DNA from: Spirodela intermedia
Lineage: Eukaryota; Streptophyta; Magnoliopsida; Alismatales; Araceae
DNA length: 64,000 nt
NCBI GenBank assembly: GCA_902729315.2
Contig: LR746270.1
Coordinates: 4,116,501-4,180,500 of the forward strand
Direction of reading: 5' to 3'
Shown: positions 35,221 through 47,790 of the stretch, piece by piece
Layout of the letters: each line of letters starts with the position of its first letter
Position numbering within the stretch: position 1 is the first letter of the stretch
The notes under the pieces: generated by a model
Seen by the model: only the letters and a program-made list of their open reading frames with translations
Database searches by the model: none
What the model was told of the DNA's origin: nothing
Translations under genes and position numbers: made by a program

Positions 35221-35939
35221 CATAGTAGTTCAAATTATTCAAGTCTACATCCACTTCCTAAGGATTGTGTCATTGGGTTCTAGTATTTGCTACTCACAGT
35301 TGCAATTGGTTTAAATGATCAACTATCTTTCACATTATATACTCTTATATTGGACAAGATCCTACTAGAGTTTATGATTCTAAGAATTGTTCACACATAA
35401 TGCAAACACATCACACATATTATGTTGTATCAAGAAACAAGTAACAATAGAAAAAACTTTAAGAAATAAGTAGATATTGTTACCTTAGAGGGATAGTTAT
35501 TTCAGCTTAGAATAAGGCAAGGATTTAAAGAAACTTGAGTAGAAGGTGAATAATTGTTGATAATTGAAGAAAATGATGATGATGGTGAACTGAAATAGAA
35601 AAGTGGAAGACAAGGGAGATATGGGTGAGTTTACAACAACGAGGGACAATGGCAAATTGAGTCCACTACCCATTTAGATGACAATAAGTCATGTCCATTA
35701 CAAATTGAGGCAGCAGCAAGACAAGTCCATTGGCTGTTGAGGTGGTAGTGAGGCAAACCCACAGCTCATTGAGGCTATGTTGAAACAATGTGGGTGGCCT
35801 GAGTCAAGGGGTCCCTCCTTAGAGAGAGGTAGTGTGTTGAGGAAAAAAATAAAAATAAATTTAGGCCTAATTCTTTAAGATTTCTATAGGAGTTATAATT
35901 ACACATTACATTTAAACCTGTAAGCATACAAAAAAAATG
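35221..35939. other. AT-rich DNA, possible 3' LTR side of the next element
   Basis: No gene is seen. Because the adjacent minus-strand Copia element has its polypurine tract at 35956-35970, its 3' LTR should lie immediately to the left, here. I found no second LTR with which to fix the edges. Confidence 0.35.
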
Positions 35940-37280
35940 TAAATATGCTAATTTAACACTCCCCCTCAAGTTGTGTAGATGTCAACTACATTTAACTTGA
36001 TCTAGATAAATTTGAAAGATGTCGATGATAATCCTTTTGTAAATACATTTATCAATTGATCTCTAGACTGTGTATAATGGACATAATCTTAATGACTATT
36101 TTCGTCTCTAACAAAGAGCATGTCTACTTTGGTGTATTTTGTTCTATCATGTTGCATAGGATTTTTAGTATCATTAATAGTAACCATGTGGTTACAAATA
36201 ATTTGAGTTGTAGTTCCAAAAGAAGACAAAAATAGCAAAATATCAATCATATTAACTTAGTTCGTCCATGTGATATAGTGCTATATCCAGCTTATACATT
36301 TGATCTTTCTACTATTATCTATTTTCAGTTTCTCCACAAGATGAAGTTTCCTTTTGGGAAAATATAATAGCTCATAGTAGATTTTTTACCATCACAACAT
36401 TATGTGCGATGTGGATCATCAAATTTTTCAATATGAAAGTGATCTATTTTTTTAAAAAAATAAACCTTTTCCTATAGAGAAATTTAAGTATCTAAATATT
36501 TAATTTGTTGCTTGCATGTGAATTGTATGAGCATATATATTTACTCACAACATTCACAACATAAAATATATCTAGTATAGGTAAAGAAAGATAGAAAAAA
36601 AATCCAACTATTTGTTGATATGTATATTTCTGCTTTCATGTTAGATGTTAGATGTTCATTCATTTGAGAGGTGTAATAGCTGGTTTACATCATAATTTTC
36701 TTACTTCTTTAAATAAATGTAAGATATATTTTCTTTAACAATTATATATTCCTTTTCTAGACTTGCAACTTAAATTCCAAAACAAGTATTTTAATTCTCC
36801 AAAGTTTTTGATTTCAAACTCTTTAGCTAAATTTTCTTAATAATTGTGTTACTTATTCATCATCATCAATGAGAAACATAATATTTACAAGGATTATTAA
36901 TATCAAGCAACAATTATTTTTCTTTTTCACTAATAAGGTATAATATACATTCCTTTGGTTATTGTCAAATGAGCCATTGTTTTGCAAAGTTGTCTTAACC
37001 ATGCACCAAGAAATTATTTCAATTCATAAAGTACTTTCTTCATACATCATACTTTACACCTAGTGTTTACACTTAGAGGACCTATATACAATTACCCATA
37101 TAAGTCTTTATTTAAGAATGTATTTTTAACATCAAGTTGATATGAACTTTAATTAAAATATTATACTAATGAAAATAAAATTTTATTAACTTTCGTTTTG
37201 TAATGAGTGTAAAAGATTCATCATCATCCATCCTATATATTTGTGTAAAGTCTTTTGCAATCAAATGAACATTGTGTTGG
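35940..37280 (-). mobile_element. Copia RT and RNase H remnant, minus strand
   Basis: On the minus strand, LDVKNTFLNKDLY (about 37100-37140) starts the RT, KKVLYELK follows near 37030-37050, and LAKEFEIKNFGELKYLF lies near 36780-36830. The RNase H end reads RDQLINVFTKGLSS near 36015-36060. CTTGAGGGGGAGTGTT, the usual Copia polypurine tract, lies at 35955-35970 on the minus strand. Many stops are present. The element is cut at about 37280 by different DNA. Confidence 0.8.
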
Positions 37281-38400
37281 TTCATAGATGACTGGATAAT
37301 TCAAGAAGAGGGGGTGAATTAATTTTTGTTTTGAAGTATAATAGCTTTTATTTTGTTTTCTTATTTATATTAACATCACATTTATATCAAAATATTAATA
37401 CATAAGAATAAAAGAAATATATGAAAGATAATTCATACCAGATTTTAGAGTAGCCTCTTCCACTTTCAACTCCACCTTAATTTCACTATTTCACCCTCGA
37501 AATATATTTTATCGTATAGTGATAAAAGAAATATATTTTCAGGCTTTGTGAGCTTGTGACCACTCAACCTAGAACTCTAATCTTATAATTCCTAGGTCAT
37601 TATATCTCTTTATTATAGGCACACCACAAGTGACTCAATGTAGTATGTGACTACGTTGACAATACACTATAGGTGTCTTAGCTTGTCCACACATCATAAA
37701 TCAAAATAGAGACATAAAAAAATATGAAATGAGTTTATTGTTGCCCCTAAACCTTCTTTTACATTCACCAAGAGTTATTTAAAGTATTTAAAGAAATCAA
37801 GGTGAAAGTAAGTGAAAGGTGATGTTTTGGAGTGTTTGAGAGATGTCATCAACAACTGTTATTTAGAAATCAAGCTTTTATATTTTGTCCTAGTTTAGGT
37901 GTAATGACATATTTAAACATAGGTTGGACTACCGCATAATCCAACTAGGCTTCAACAAGATACATTAAACTATTTTTGGCCATCTGTGATGATGTTGTCT
38001 TTAGTTTACTTAGAGTCATCTCTTGATTGACATATGTAGTTGGTATAACTCCCAATATGGTGCGTTGATAGATACCTCAACACTCATGGAAAGAGTTGAA
38101 ACATCGAATTTGAGGCATACTCTATCTTGGGTACTAGAAAGGAGGGAGGTCAAGATCTAGAGAGAATGTCACGCGATTCACCATCATAATGGTGGCAATT
38201 GCCACTCGCGAGTAACATGTTTCACCAAACTACTATCTTGAAATTCTCCTTCATACCATGTTTGACTTCATGTCTAACAGATCAAAAAGTGTGAGGAGAT
38301 AAGGTTAATGACTCACATGACAATAAAAGATTTTAATATTACAAAAATAATTACAACTACTTGAAAATGTACCTTGGAAAAAAACCTTAATTAACACAAA
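37281..38400. repeat. Possible LTR of a large Copia (SIRE-like) element
   Basis: It starts with a phrase GGATAATTCAAGAAGAGGGGGTGAA, split here by its context, that resembles the AAGAGGGGGGGTGAATT phrase I associate with SIRE-type elements. No partner LTR or terminal repeat was found, so this is a weak call. No coding is seen. Confidence 0.3.
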
Positions 38401-40499
38401 AGGATAAGTTAAACACAATCAATGTAGAAAGAATTAAAAATATTATCATGTAGAACAAAGTACAAATATGAAAGCTGAAAGCAAAGTTGACCCAAGTAGT
38501 AAACATATCTCTGTTTTTCCTTCCTAGACAAAAAGTTCTGCATTACCCACAAAATTTTGCATTTCCAAATGGGATCCCAAATAGGAACATAAACACTCAT
38601 ATGGGGAAATTTAATGACAAAAATGCTAGGAAGGAATAGATCAAGAGAAGATTATGAGGCTTTATCTTGAGATGAAAAATAGAGGATAAGAGACAAACTC
38701 TTGAAAATTGATGGATTATTCTTGGAGGTTGAGGATTATTCATAACATCAAATGGCTTGAAATCCTTATCTGACAATGATATTGTAAACTAGAGGTTGGG
38801 GGTTAGGATTAGGTCAAATATTCAAGTTTAAACAACCCTTAATAGTCTGCCACCAGATCTTAGAAAATAAAGAAAAGTAATAATAAAGAATACAAAATTC
38901 AAAATTCTCATGACACTTCAAATTGTTAGGAAATTTTTCAGTTGTAAATTCATCTTTGAATTTGCCTTCTATTGACTAAGGTCATATGTTAATATATTAA
39001 ATCATATTTTATTGAGTGACCATTTTCTCTGAAATTTATTTTTGCTTAACTTCTCACTCAAAGAACTTCATATTACTTACTCATATTCCTATATTATAGA
39101 AGTCATTTGATATAGAAAATTTCAAATATTAAACATTATGGATGAGATAATAATATTTTTACCTCTCATAGACTTTTTATTATCATTTTATCTACACTAT
39201 CTAAAAGTAATATATATTAATGAGAATTTGAAACATAAATTTTCTATGATCATTAATAAAATAATTTGAACTCTTCAGTATTATTTAATATATCAATCTT
39301 CTATTCAGTTCACAATCCACATATCAATTTTATGATTTTATACTAGTATCTAAAAATCATCTTAAGGTAATTCTCAACTCAACACTTTATGCCTCACAAC
39401 TTGGTCATTATAGTTTGGTTTGATGGTAAACACTTATCATCCCATTAACTTATCTCTTGGTAAATCAATGTAATAAATGCACAAGAATATGAAAACATGC
39501 TTCGGGAGGAAGAATCAGCCATCTTCGATCAATATATTGCTCTCCACAATCACATTCTCTACTCTATCCTTTTGTGACAACTAACGTAAAATTCACCAAA
39601 ATAGTTCATCTACTACAAATGATGAATTTATTCTTGATTTCCCCTTAATTCAGCTGCTATAGAAGTTGAAATTCATCCATGAACTTCTTGGCCACATAAA
39701 ACGATGAAAAGTTTCTTCAAAGGATACTTGTTCAAACATTATAGTATGTTTGATGTTGAATTATCACCGTCAATCGATTTCAACAAATGAGAATTGTTAG
39801 GATCATTATTCATTGACTAGATATTTTGTAAGAATTTAATTGGTGCACCACGTTTGCACAAATTGATCGAATCTTGGTAAAAATTTGATCAATGACTATG
39901 CCGCTCATTCTTCCATAAAACTTGAATATTTGTATGATTTTGAGTATTTTAAAATTTATAAACAATCTTATCAAGTTCTACATTATGTTACGAATAGTTT
40001 CTCTTTTGAAATAAAAGTTTAATTTGAATTATTTTGACTTTGATTTTAAGAAATGCAAGTCAATGTATTTCCAACGACTCAAAGTAAGGCATGTTCTACA
40101 TAGGTTGACATCTGATGATGTCATAATCTCTAATTTAATATTTTTTTTGTAATTTTATCAATGAAAAACTCTAAAAAATTAATCTATCAATTAAAAATCT
40201 AACAAACTAAGTTTTTATTTTTCCTATGTTTGGCCTAGAAAAACCCTTATCAAATTAAATATTTCTAATTTGGCTTATTTCTTAACATTTAGAAATTTTA
40301 AATTTGTTGAGTTTTCTTAACAATGTCAAAAAATATTCAGACAATTGCCTTAGACATATCTTACAAAGTACTTCATGAACAACCATCATGAGTGGTAGGA
40401 TAAGACATTCTATGAAGATGTTTATGGGAATTATGCAACACTTTGTGTAGAATTTTGTGAAACATCTATGATACAAGAAGTAAGCAAGCTAAATTAAAA
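38401..40499. other. AT-rich DNA, nothing recognised
   Basis: Frames are short and have no recognisable motif. It is probably decayed transposon DNA between the Copia fragments on either side. Confidence 0.4.
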
Positions 40500-40960
40500 A
40501 AAATGTCAGTTGTCATCAGATATTTTTCCTATGAAAGGTCTTATAAAAGGGCTCAGAGTCATGAAATGTGACATCACTTGATATATACTTCCTTTTATTT
40601 GATCTAGATACTCATAACCTTTTTATGCTAGCAAGTAGCCTAAGAAAACACTTAAAAGTACGCTAAGATTTAATTTATTAATATTTATATTAGAGAGATG
40701 TATCTAGCAGACAACCCAAATGTCTTTGGTGAAGGGGAAACTAATGATTTGGTACATAAAAGTGGTTTGTACAGAACTTGATCCTTGAGTATAGTAGATG
40801 GCGTCCTATTGGTTAAATAAGTTGCATTCAATAGAACTTTTGCCCCAATATATTTTTGCAATATGACTTTGAAAAAGTAGAGTCCAAGTAGCTTCAAGAA
40901 GATGATAGCTTCAAGTAACTCATGTCACGTGCCTCAATGACACCATTTTTGCCACAAGGG
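40500..40960 (-). mobile_element. Copia integrase C-terminal fragment, minus strand
   Basis: The 70-codon minus-strand frame 40685-40897 reads VLLNATYLTNRTPSTILKDQ, the Copia integrase block usually seen as AAYLINRMPS. Past a break, SRSNKRKYISSDVTFHDSEPFY (about 40530-40600, two joined readings) matches the block that follows integrase. Nothing else of the element is visible. Confidence 0.75.
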
Positions 40961-41608
40961 AGTCAATCAGCTCGCACACTATAGCGGCATCAAAGCTCGC
41001 TCTACATACATGTTGCGGGCGATGGTCTTCAACACCACTACATACATGTCCTTAAACTGTTTCTCCATGGCCTAGAGGTGGGTCTCTATACCTTTCATGG
41101 TGCAGACATAATAGTAAGCTGCTTTTCCGCACCAATCAATCTTTGGTCGTCAGTCCTGTTTTTTCCTTCCATGAAACTCGACTCTTTCAATAATTTGTCA
41201 CACGAGTATGTTTGTGCGACCAGTTTTGGTCGTCCTCCACGACGCCCAAACAAAGGCCGGTTCTCGCAAATGGAGATTCACACCACCTTCACTGAGGGAA
41301 TACATAAGAAGGTGGTATGTTCGGGGTTCATGAGGTTCCAATCGTGTTCTGGCAGAGTCTTCTGCCCATACTTCTACATGCATGTCTATTAGCTGCTCGC
41401 CCATCGCATGGCCTGCGAGGCGTGCGGTTCGGCACCCAGGACCGGCCGTCGGGCTGTTCTCCTGCGTTTGGCGGGAGCCTACCTTAGTGGAGCTCGGGCT
41501 CGGGGGCTGTAGTTGGGTTGAATGTTATCTTAGCGAGGCCCATGCCAGCGGAAACGTCGGAGGGGATTGGGGGACGGCCGGCTGGCCGGTGGCGAGCGGC
41601 GGCAGGTG
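40961..41608. promoter_or_regulatory. Transition region upstream of the DHHA1-type gene
   Basis: Composition rises from AT-rich to GC-rich at about 41,000-41,400. The frames here (for example 41078-41392) are unrecognised. The promoter and 5' leader of the gene starting at 41609 should lie here. I saw no unambiguous TATA box. Confidence 0.35.
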
Positions 41609-43733
41609 ATGCGTCTTCCATCCCCCGCTGCGGCTCGCGGAGGCGGCCGTCATTCCCTCTGCAGTGGCTCCCCCTTCCTTTGTTGGAACTTCAAGGGGAG
41701 AAAGGAGTTGCTTGCGCAGTCTTCTATCTGGGCCGCAGACGCGAGGGGCTTCCGCTCGGACGCGGCTTTGCACGCTCTAAGGCGAGCGGGCGCCCACCCC
41801 GCGTTTCCCCCCTTGGAGAGCGGCGACGGAAGGGGAGGAGGAGGGGCAGGCGTCGAGGGTTCTGTGTTGACGCCCGACAATGCTCGTGACGAGAATGGCT
41901 TTAGCCTCGTGCTGTACAACTACCCATCCTTCTCGGCCACCCTGGCGGCGGTCTTCGCCCGTCGCTACTATTCCCTTCGCCGTCTCCCTGCCCTCGTTTT
42001 GCCCTTCTCCTCCGTTGAGCCGCTCAGGTACCGACACCTCCTCAGTGCGCCGCGCCCCGTAGAGAATTCCGCTCCCCACCTATTTGTGCAAATGCCTCAC
42101 CCATCTCTTCTCTTCTCTTCTCTTCTCTAAGTGAAGTAGCAGGAACGTCCTCTTTCGCTTGACGTTGGCGTTTGTGCAGGGTGGACGATCTGAAACTCCA
42201 GGGCCTGAGGACGTGCTACCTTCTCGACTTCGTCGGTCCGGGCCGTTTTGCTGTGGAGCTGTCGCGGTTCATCCCCGAGTAATCTTTTCTGCTCGTTTGT
42301 TTCCTCGGAGGTTCTCCATTGGAAATCTCCGCAGGTTGTTGATTCTGCTGCGAGGAAAGAGATACTAACCGATCGCATTATTCTGTCGCGCAGTGTGGTC
42401 GCCTTCGACCACCGAAAGCTGACGGCGGAGCGGATCTCGCGGTTTGGAAGCTGCCCAGGGAACCTGGAGCTGCGTGTCGACACGAGCAAGAGCAGCGCTC
42501 GCGATGTCTATGCCTACTTCTCCGAGAAATTTTTTGAATCCGGACACCCTGTGGTTAGCATCTTCCGGTGAACTTTAGTCACTGATATAGCGCTTACTCT
42601 TCGATCTCCTCATTAGCCAGCCCTTCCTGTTTGTGGGCTTGGCAGGAGGAATCTGTGAGCTTCCTGAATCAGCAGGAAGAGCGCCGCGTCGAGAGCCTTC
42701 TCGAGTACACCGAAGATGAGGATCTTCGCCGACGGGACCTGGCAGAGATCCGGGCGTTCAAGATCGGGCTCAGAGAAGCACAAGCTAATCTTAATTGCCT
42801 CACGAATCCTCATGTTTTCGAGCAGGTTAATCGACCCGTTTCATGATTCTGGGCCTGATTTATCTGGGCAGGCTCTCAACATGGGTTCCTCTCTCTCTCT
42901 CTCTTCTTTCCCATGCCGACACTTAAAACTGTGCGCTTCTCGAACAGGTGCTGGAGATCGACCCTACCGAACTAATAGCCCAGGGGAATTCCCGCATGTC
43001 CTCCAGGCTCGATCCAGCGAGGAAGCTGCTGGGAAAGGAGTTCAAGATTAGGCTGGGACGAGGTTTCTACGGGGAATGCCTGGTAAGGCGAGCTTCCCCT
43101 CCCCCCCCCCCCTTTCCAATTCGTAAGTCGCCCAAAAAAAAAGAAGAAATCTGTCTGTCTGCTGCACATTTGGTCTCCAGATGAAGATTATGCCAAACTA
43201 GTTTGCAGAACATCCGCTGAAAGTGAACGGCTCTCTCTTGGTTGTGTCCTGTCTTCTTCCAGTGCATACGAGCGGACGGGCATTCTCATTTGAGCCATGA
43301 AATCGGCGACGAGCTCAGCAGGAGGAGCGCTGCCGCCGGGCTGAGGTGTGGTGCCTGGGCTTAAAAGAGCCTACCATATCTTGCAGCTCAGCCTGCCATC
43401 TGATAAAGCTAAAACTGCTGATTCTGTCTGTGTGCCCACTGACCCCGTCGGGCCAGGCCCATAGGTGCGGTGGCGTTCATGCAGCGGGGCAACCTCAAAA
43501 TATGCCTGAGGTCTACCGACGGCGCCACCGACACCGCTGAGGTCGCTAAGGTGAGGCCGCAGGCTGCAACACTGCTCTTGGAAAGAAGAATAATTGTCCA
43601 CTGAAGCTGGGACTATGCTCTCATCCTTCTTTCGTTTTTATAGGCGTACGGTGGGGGCGGGCGATCCGGCTCCAGCTCCTTCATCATAAGGATGGACGAG
43701 TACGGCCTCTGGACTCTCCCGAATCCGTTATGA
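41609..43733 (+). CDS. DHH/DHHA1 phosphoesterase-like protein (8 exons)
   Basis: Exons by GT-AG and phase: 41609-42027, 42180-42278, 42394-42553, 42646-42825, 42948-43082, 43263-43345, 43457-43550, 43644-43733. They sum to 1260 bases, 419 residues. Exon 3 could instead end at 42550. The N-terminus is Arg/Ser/Ala-rich and may be an organelle transit peptide. The DHH half shows YNYPSFSATLAAVFARRYY, CYLLDFVGPG and VVAFDHRKL. The C-terminal DHHA1-like half shows RLGRGFYGECL, SHEIGDELSRRSAAAGLRPIGAV (read across exons) and AYGGGGRSGSSSFII, the glycine-rich end typical of DHHA1. Where canonical DHH proteins have DxDG and DHH, this has PSFS and DHR, so metal-dependent hydrolysis is doubtful. The substrate is unknown. 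Family naming is from memory of plant DHHA1 proteins. Confidence 0.75.
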
Positions 43734-44131
43734 ACTCGCGCCGGCACTCCACACCTCGAATTTCAATGGACCTTCCCCGATGGTTGGTCCCCAGACTAAT
43801 TAATATTCGAATTCGGATGAATATTCGACGGACGAGTGAGGTCCTCCGGCCTGCGTTGACTCTTGATCGATATCGCATGCATATTCTTCACGGAGATAGA
43901 TCATCGGCGGATCAGATGTTGATCGCCGATATAGATGTCTGACCCTGATTGGAAGCCCGGGGGCCGCGTACCGGGGGGCGGGGGGGGGGGGTCTCCAATC
44001 GCTGGAAGCAGAGGTTTCGGGATGGTCGTGCAGCAAAGTCGCTGCTTATTTCCTGAAAGAGACGAGCGGAATAGATCAGTGAAAAGGGAGCCTGATTGGA
44101 AAACCCATATTCTGAGCCGCTCGTTGACGTG

Positions 44132-44187
<56 letters not shown>

Positions 44188-45266
44188 TTGCCGACATTAT
44201 TTTGGTCAACGCGATAACCAACGTGGGAGGCCAAGCTCGTCGGACGGACGGCCGAGGTGGGCTATCAATCTGCACATGGAGAAAGACGGGGAGGAGTCGC
44301 CCCGGATCTCCAATCTTGACCCATCTCTTCTACCGTATCGCTGAACGTCTCTCCCCCAACTTCCGGGAGATAAAAATCTTCTCCGCCCCCCTGCGGCTTC
44401 CCCTCCGTCGCTGCTCCCAGTCCGCCGTCAAGGCGCCGACCAGCCTCAATGGAAGAAAAAACGCGGAGAGCAACGGAGTGCCCGCGCCGTAATCGGGGAA
44501 AAGATTTCTCACGCCCTCGCCATTTGGTCGCCGACGGCTAGGAGGCCGTTCCTTGCTGTTGCCGTCATCCGTTGGGACTTCGCTGTCGCCTCTGTTATTT
44601 TTATGTCCTCTTGAAGGTTCCTGGAAGTTGCGTGAGGACCCGCGTCTCCTCCTCCCCTCTGGCCTCCCTCTGCAACAGCAACAGCAATATTGTTTTCGGC
44701 AGCGTCCCTCGACGAAGGCCACCGCATTCCCCGTCAACCCTATCCCTTCGCCAGGGGGTTTTATTTCTGCGCGGGGGGGAGGTCCACGCAGATGAGTACT
44801 CATTCCACCTCGGGTTTTTTTGATGCGGGGTTGAATCCGTCAAGCGACAGCGACCGCCGGGAGCCACCGCCGCCCTCGCTCGGTCTTCGGAAGAGCAACA
44901 TCCTTCGTTTCCTGGTTTTCGGCGGAAAGGGCATGGCATGATCTCCCGTCCCTCCCGGGGTATCCGTCCATTGAAGCTCTTCGTCCGACGGACGAGGATT
45001 TTGGGCGGCAGTGGCTTCCTCCTGCTCGCCGCAGCTGCGTCGCTTTCCTCTTCCTGACCGACCGAGGATCCGATCGCGTCCAATCGGCCGACGACCGGAG
45101 CAACTTTCCACCTATTCAAGGTGGGTTCTAGGGAATTATTGTAGTGCGCGCTGAGAAGCTGCGGATTTCATAGAGAAGAAGGCATCATAATTCGCCGTCG
45201 GGGGCTTCTCATCTCCCCCCCCCTCCCCCCACGCTTGATTTTGATCCGCCCGCACTGGAACACCGC
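43734..45266. promoter_or_regulatory. GC-rich intergenic region before the CorA-like gene
   Basis: It holds a G-rich run (about 43971-43991), a long GA microsatellite, and a 23-base stretch (44005-44027) whose reverse complement recurs at 46062-46084. The many frames on both strands reflect GC-rich composition and show no recognisable protein. The promoter and leader of the next gene should be here. Confidence 0.5.
44135..44183. repeat. GA microsatellite
   Basis: About 24 uninterrupted GA units lie roughly 1.1 kb upstream of the CorA-like start codon. GA tracts are common in plant promoters and 5' leaders and can bind BBR/BPC factors. Such a role here is inference. Confidence 0.95.
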
Positions 45267-47790
45267 ATGTGCTCCCCCATGGAACTGATTGGCAACAAGC
45301 AGCGGCGCCGTGAGGAGGCGGGAGAGTCAGGCAGGGAGTCGTCGGCAGAGGCGCTGCTCTCCGGGGAAACCCGTCTGTACCAGAAGCACTTCCCCGGGGT
45401 GCTGAGGAAATATGCATACCGCTTTGATGGGTCGGGCAATTACTCGGACAAGGACTGGGATCTGGAGGAAGGCCAGGGGAGCGAGTTCTGCTGGTACCAC
45501 GTGGAGCTCCCCAAGGGGGACCAGAAGCTAAGCAAGAACGCTCAGTACCTCATCGACGTTCTCTGCCCTCCGCTGAAGCTCCACGAAATCCTCGCTCTGG
45601 TGAGCAACGGGCCCTACTGCGGGCAAGTCGACCGCGCCCTCGTCTTCAGGGTGAACTCCCCGGGCCCGTCGGCGAGCGACTTCACCCTCCGGTTCGCCGT
45701 GAGGGTCACGGGGAGATCGGTGATCACCGTCTCCCTGGGGCGCATCCCCAGGATGGGCTTCTCCAGGTACCGCCTCCCCCTCCTCAACGACGTGCCCATG
45801 GTAGGGAGCGGCGGCGGCGGCGGCGCCGCCTCCTCTTTCGCCGGCAGAGACCAGGCCAACGGCGTGGGTACAGTGATCGACGAGCACCTCCTCGAGTTCC
45901 TGCTGAGGATGGATCACTCGGAAGAGGCCGACAACCCCGTGCCGGCGACCGTGTCCAACCTCGTCGTGCACATCATCGACACCTACGTCGACCACGTCCA
46001 CGACATCATCACCAACCTCGAGATGGAGCTGGACGCGGTGGAGCTCGAGCTGGATAAAGGTGACCATCCCGAAACCTCTGCTTCTGCCTAGACCCGTCTG
46101 CCTCCAGCGGCGCCCGTCTGTCCCGTTCGACCCCGCCGGAGAGTCCCTGCTCTTCCAAGCATAGGATTTTCCTTCTGGCGGCGGCAGCAGGGACCTCCTC
46201 TCTTCATATTCTGCCGGGAGAGTCGTCCAGCAGTTGTTGATACCTCGTTCCAAGGTCTGGGGGGTGGGGATTTCAGGTGCTTTTGGGCCATAATTAATCA
46301 CCGGGAGATCACAGCATTGCGCGCCACTGTCTCCTCCTTGCTCATCCGAGTTTTACATCACCAGCCCTTCCTCCAAATTCCGGTAAGGTGATCGGTCATT
46401 TTGTGATGAACTCCGGGTTTATCCTCAGATCAATGGGGTCCTCCCCGTCCTCACTTTCAAAACTCGTCAAAAATTTGTTTCCATCGCAGGGTGACTGGCT
46501 ACTGAAACACTCACCATTCTTACCTCCTCCTTCTCGCTCCCTTGGTTTTCCGGGCCTCCGCAACAGACCTCAGACGGAAGATCTTTGCAATATTACTGCT
46601 TAGGCAGATTTTCTGGCGTGATGGTTCTTGATGATAATGACGCTCTGCACCCGCATTCGGTCGGACTTCTTCTCCCTCCCTTCTTGGGTTCAGCCTTAGA
46701 ATCGGTGCGTCGCCTACATTACATCAAATCCTTGCTTTTCCCCTCCCCTCTCCTCCCCTCCCCCGTGGAACGGAGTCTGCCTGCCTGTTGGAGGTGACCC
46801 GGCTGGGATGGTGAGGGCGGGCTCCCACGTCTTCTTCTTCTCCATCTCGGATTTCCGCGGCTCTGAACGATATTTCTACCTTGCAATGCTTCCTGAGATC
46901 CCCCCGATCACCTGTCCCTCCCGAGGTTGTTGATTACTTCTCTCGCAGGCGGCTTTACGGCGAAGAAGCAGATGATGGACGACCGGCGATTTCCCAAGAT
47001 GCATCTGAATCTGCAGCGTCTCCTGCAGGTGATTCCAGAAGCCGAAACCAGGAAAAGATTCGAAACCCTGCGGGGGAGCAAAACAGGACGCGACAATTCC
47101 TTCACATCCGGAGAGTTTACCTGCGCAGGTGGTTGCCCACGGAGAGCAGGTCTTCCCTCGAGTGAAGGAAAAGTTGGCGAACAAGAGCTGGTTTGCATCC
47201 GAGGACACCCTCTCTCTGGAGGAGCTCATCGGCCGGCTCCGGCGGCTGAAGGAGAACGTCGGCTTCATTGTGAACCGGGTCACCGCGATCCAGGCCGGCC
47301 TCGACAGCTGGCAGGCGGAGCAGATCAATCGGAAGCTCTACTACCTCTCGTTCCTGTCGATGATCTTCCTTCCCCTGTCCATAGTCACCGGCAGTAAGTC
47401 CCTCCTCCCACGCCCATTCATTCCTTCCCATACTCGCTTCGGTTCCCGGGAAAGAAGAGCCGGAGGACGCTGTCTGACAGAGACTCGCTCGCTCGCTCTT
47501 ATTCCCCTCCTCTCTTGGGTGCAGTCTTCGGGATGAATGTCGGCGGCGTTCCGTGGACGGCGCAGAGGGCCCCTTCTCTGGACAACGGCTTCCGCAACGT
47601 CCTGCTGATCTGCGCGGGGATACTGCTGTTCCTCCTCGTCTGCTTCACCTTCCCCGCCCTCTACGCCCGCATCTCGGCCTGGAAGCGGCGGCGGGCGCTC
47701 AAGAGGAACTTGTCTCTGAACCGCAAGTCCTTCCTGAAGAGAGGCGCCAACGGGAGCCCCTCCGAGGGCAGAGGCTACGTCCGGATCTGA
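45267..47790 (+). CDS. CorA-like magnesium transporter family protein (4 exons)
   Basis: Exons: 45267-46059, 46949-47028, 47129-47393, 47525-47790. Phases agree, giving 1404 bases and 467 residues. ATG 45279 is a possible alternative start. The long soluble part (DKDWDLEEGQGSEFCWYHVE; LCPPLKLHEILALV; NHSEE-like DHSEEADNPVP) is that of the plant CorA-like group to which Arabidopsis At1g29820 and At1g29830 belong (from memory). A helical region (ELDAVELELDKG to RLRRLKENVGFIVNRV) leads to two C-terminal membrane spans, the first ending in the CorA signature GMN (GMNVGGVPW). A second span (LLICAGILLFLLVCFTFPAL) precedes a basic tail. Magnesium or other divalent transport is expected from the family. 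The substrate of this branch is not established by sequence. Confidence 0.9.

Noticed and set aside
43901-44275. SL-repeat protein on the minus strand
   Set aside because: It is simply the translation of the GA/CT microsatellite.
45528-46301. 257-codon minus-strand frame across the CorA-like gene
   Set aside because: It is antisense to a well-supported exon with high GC content and shows no recognisable protein.
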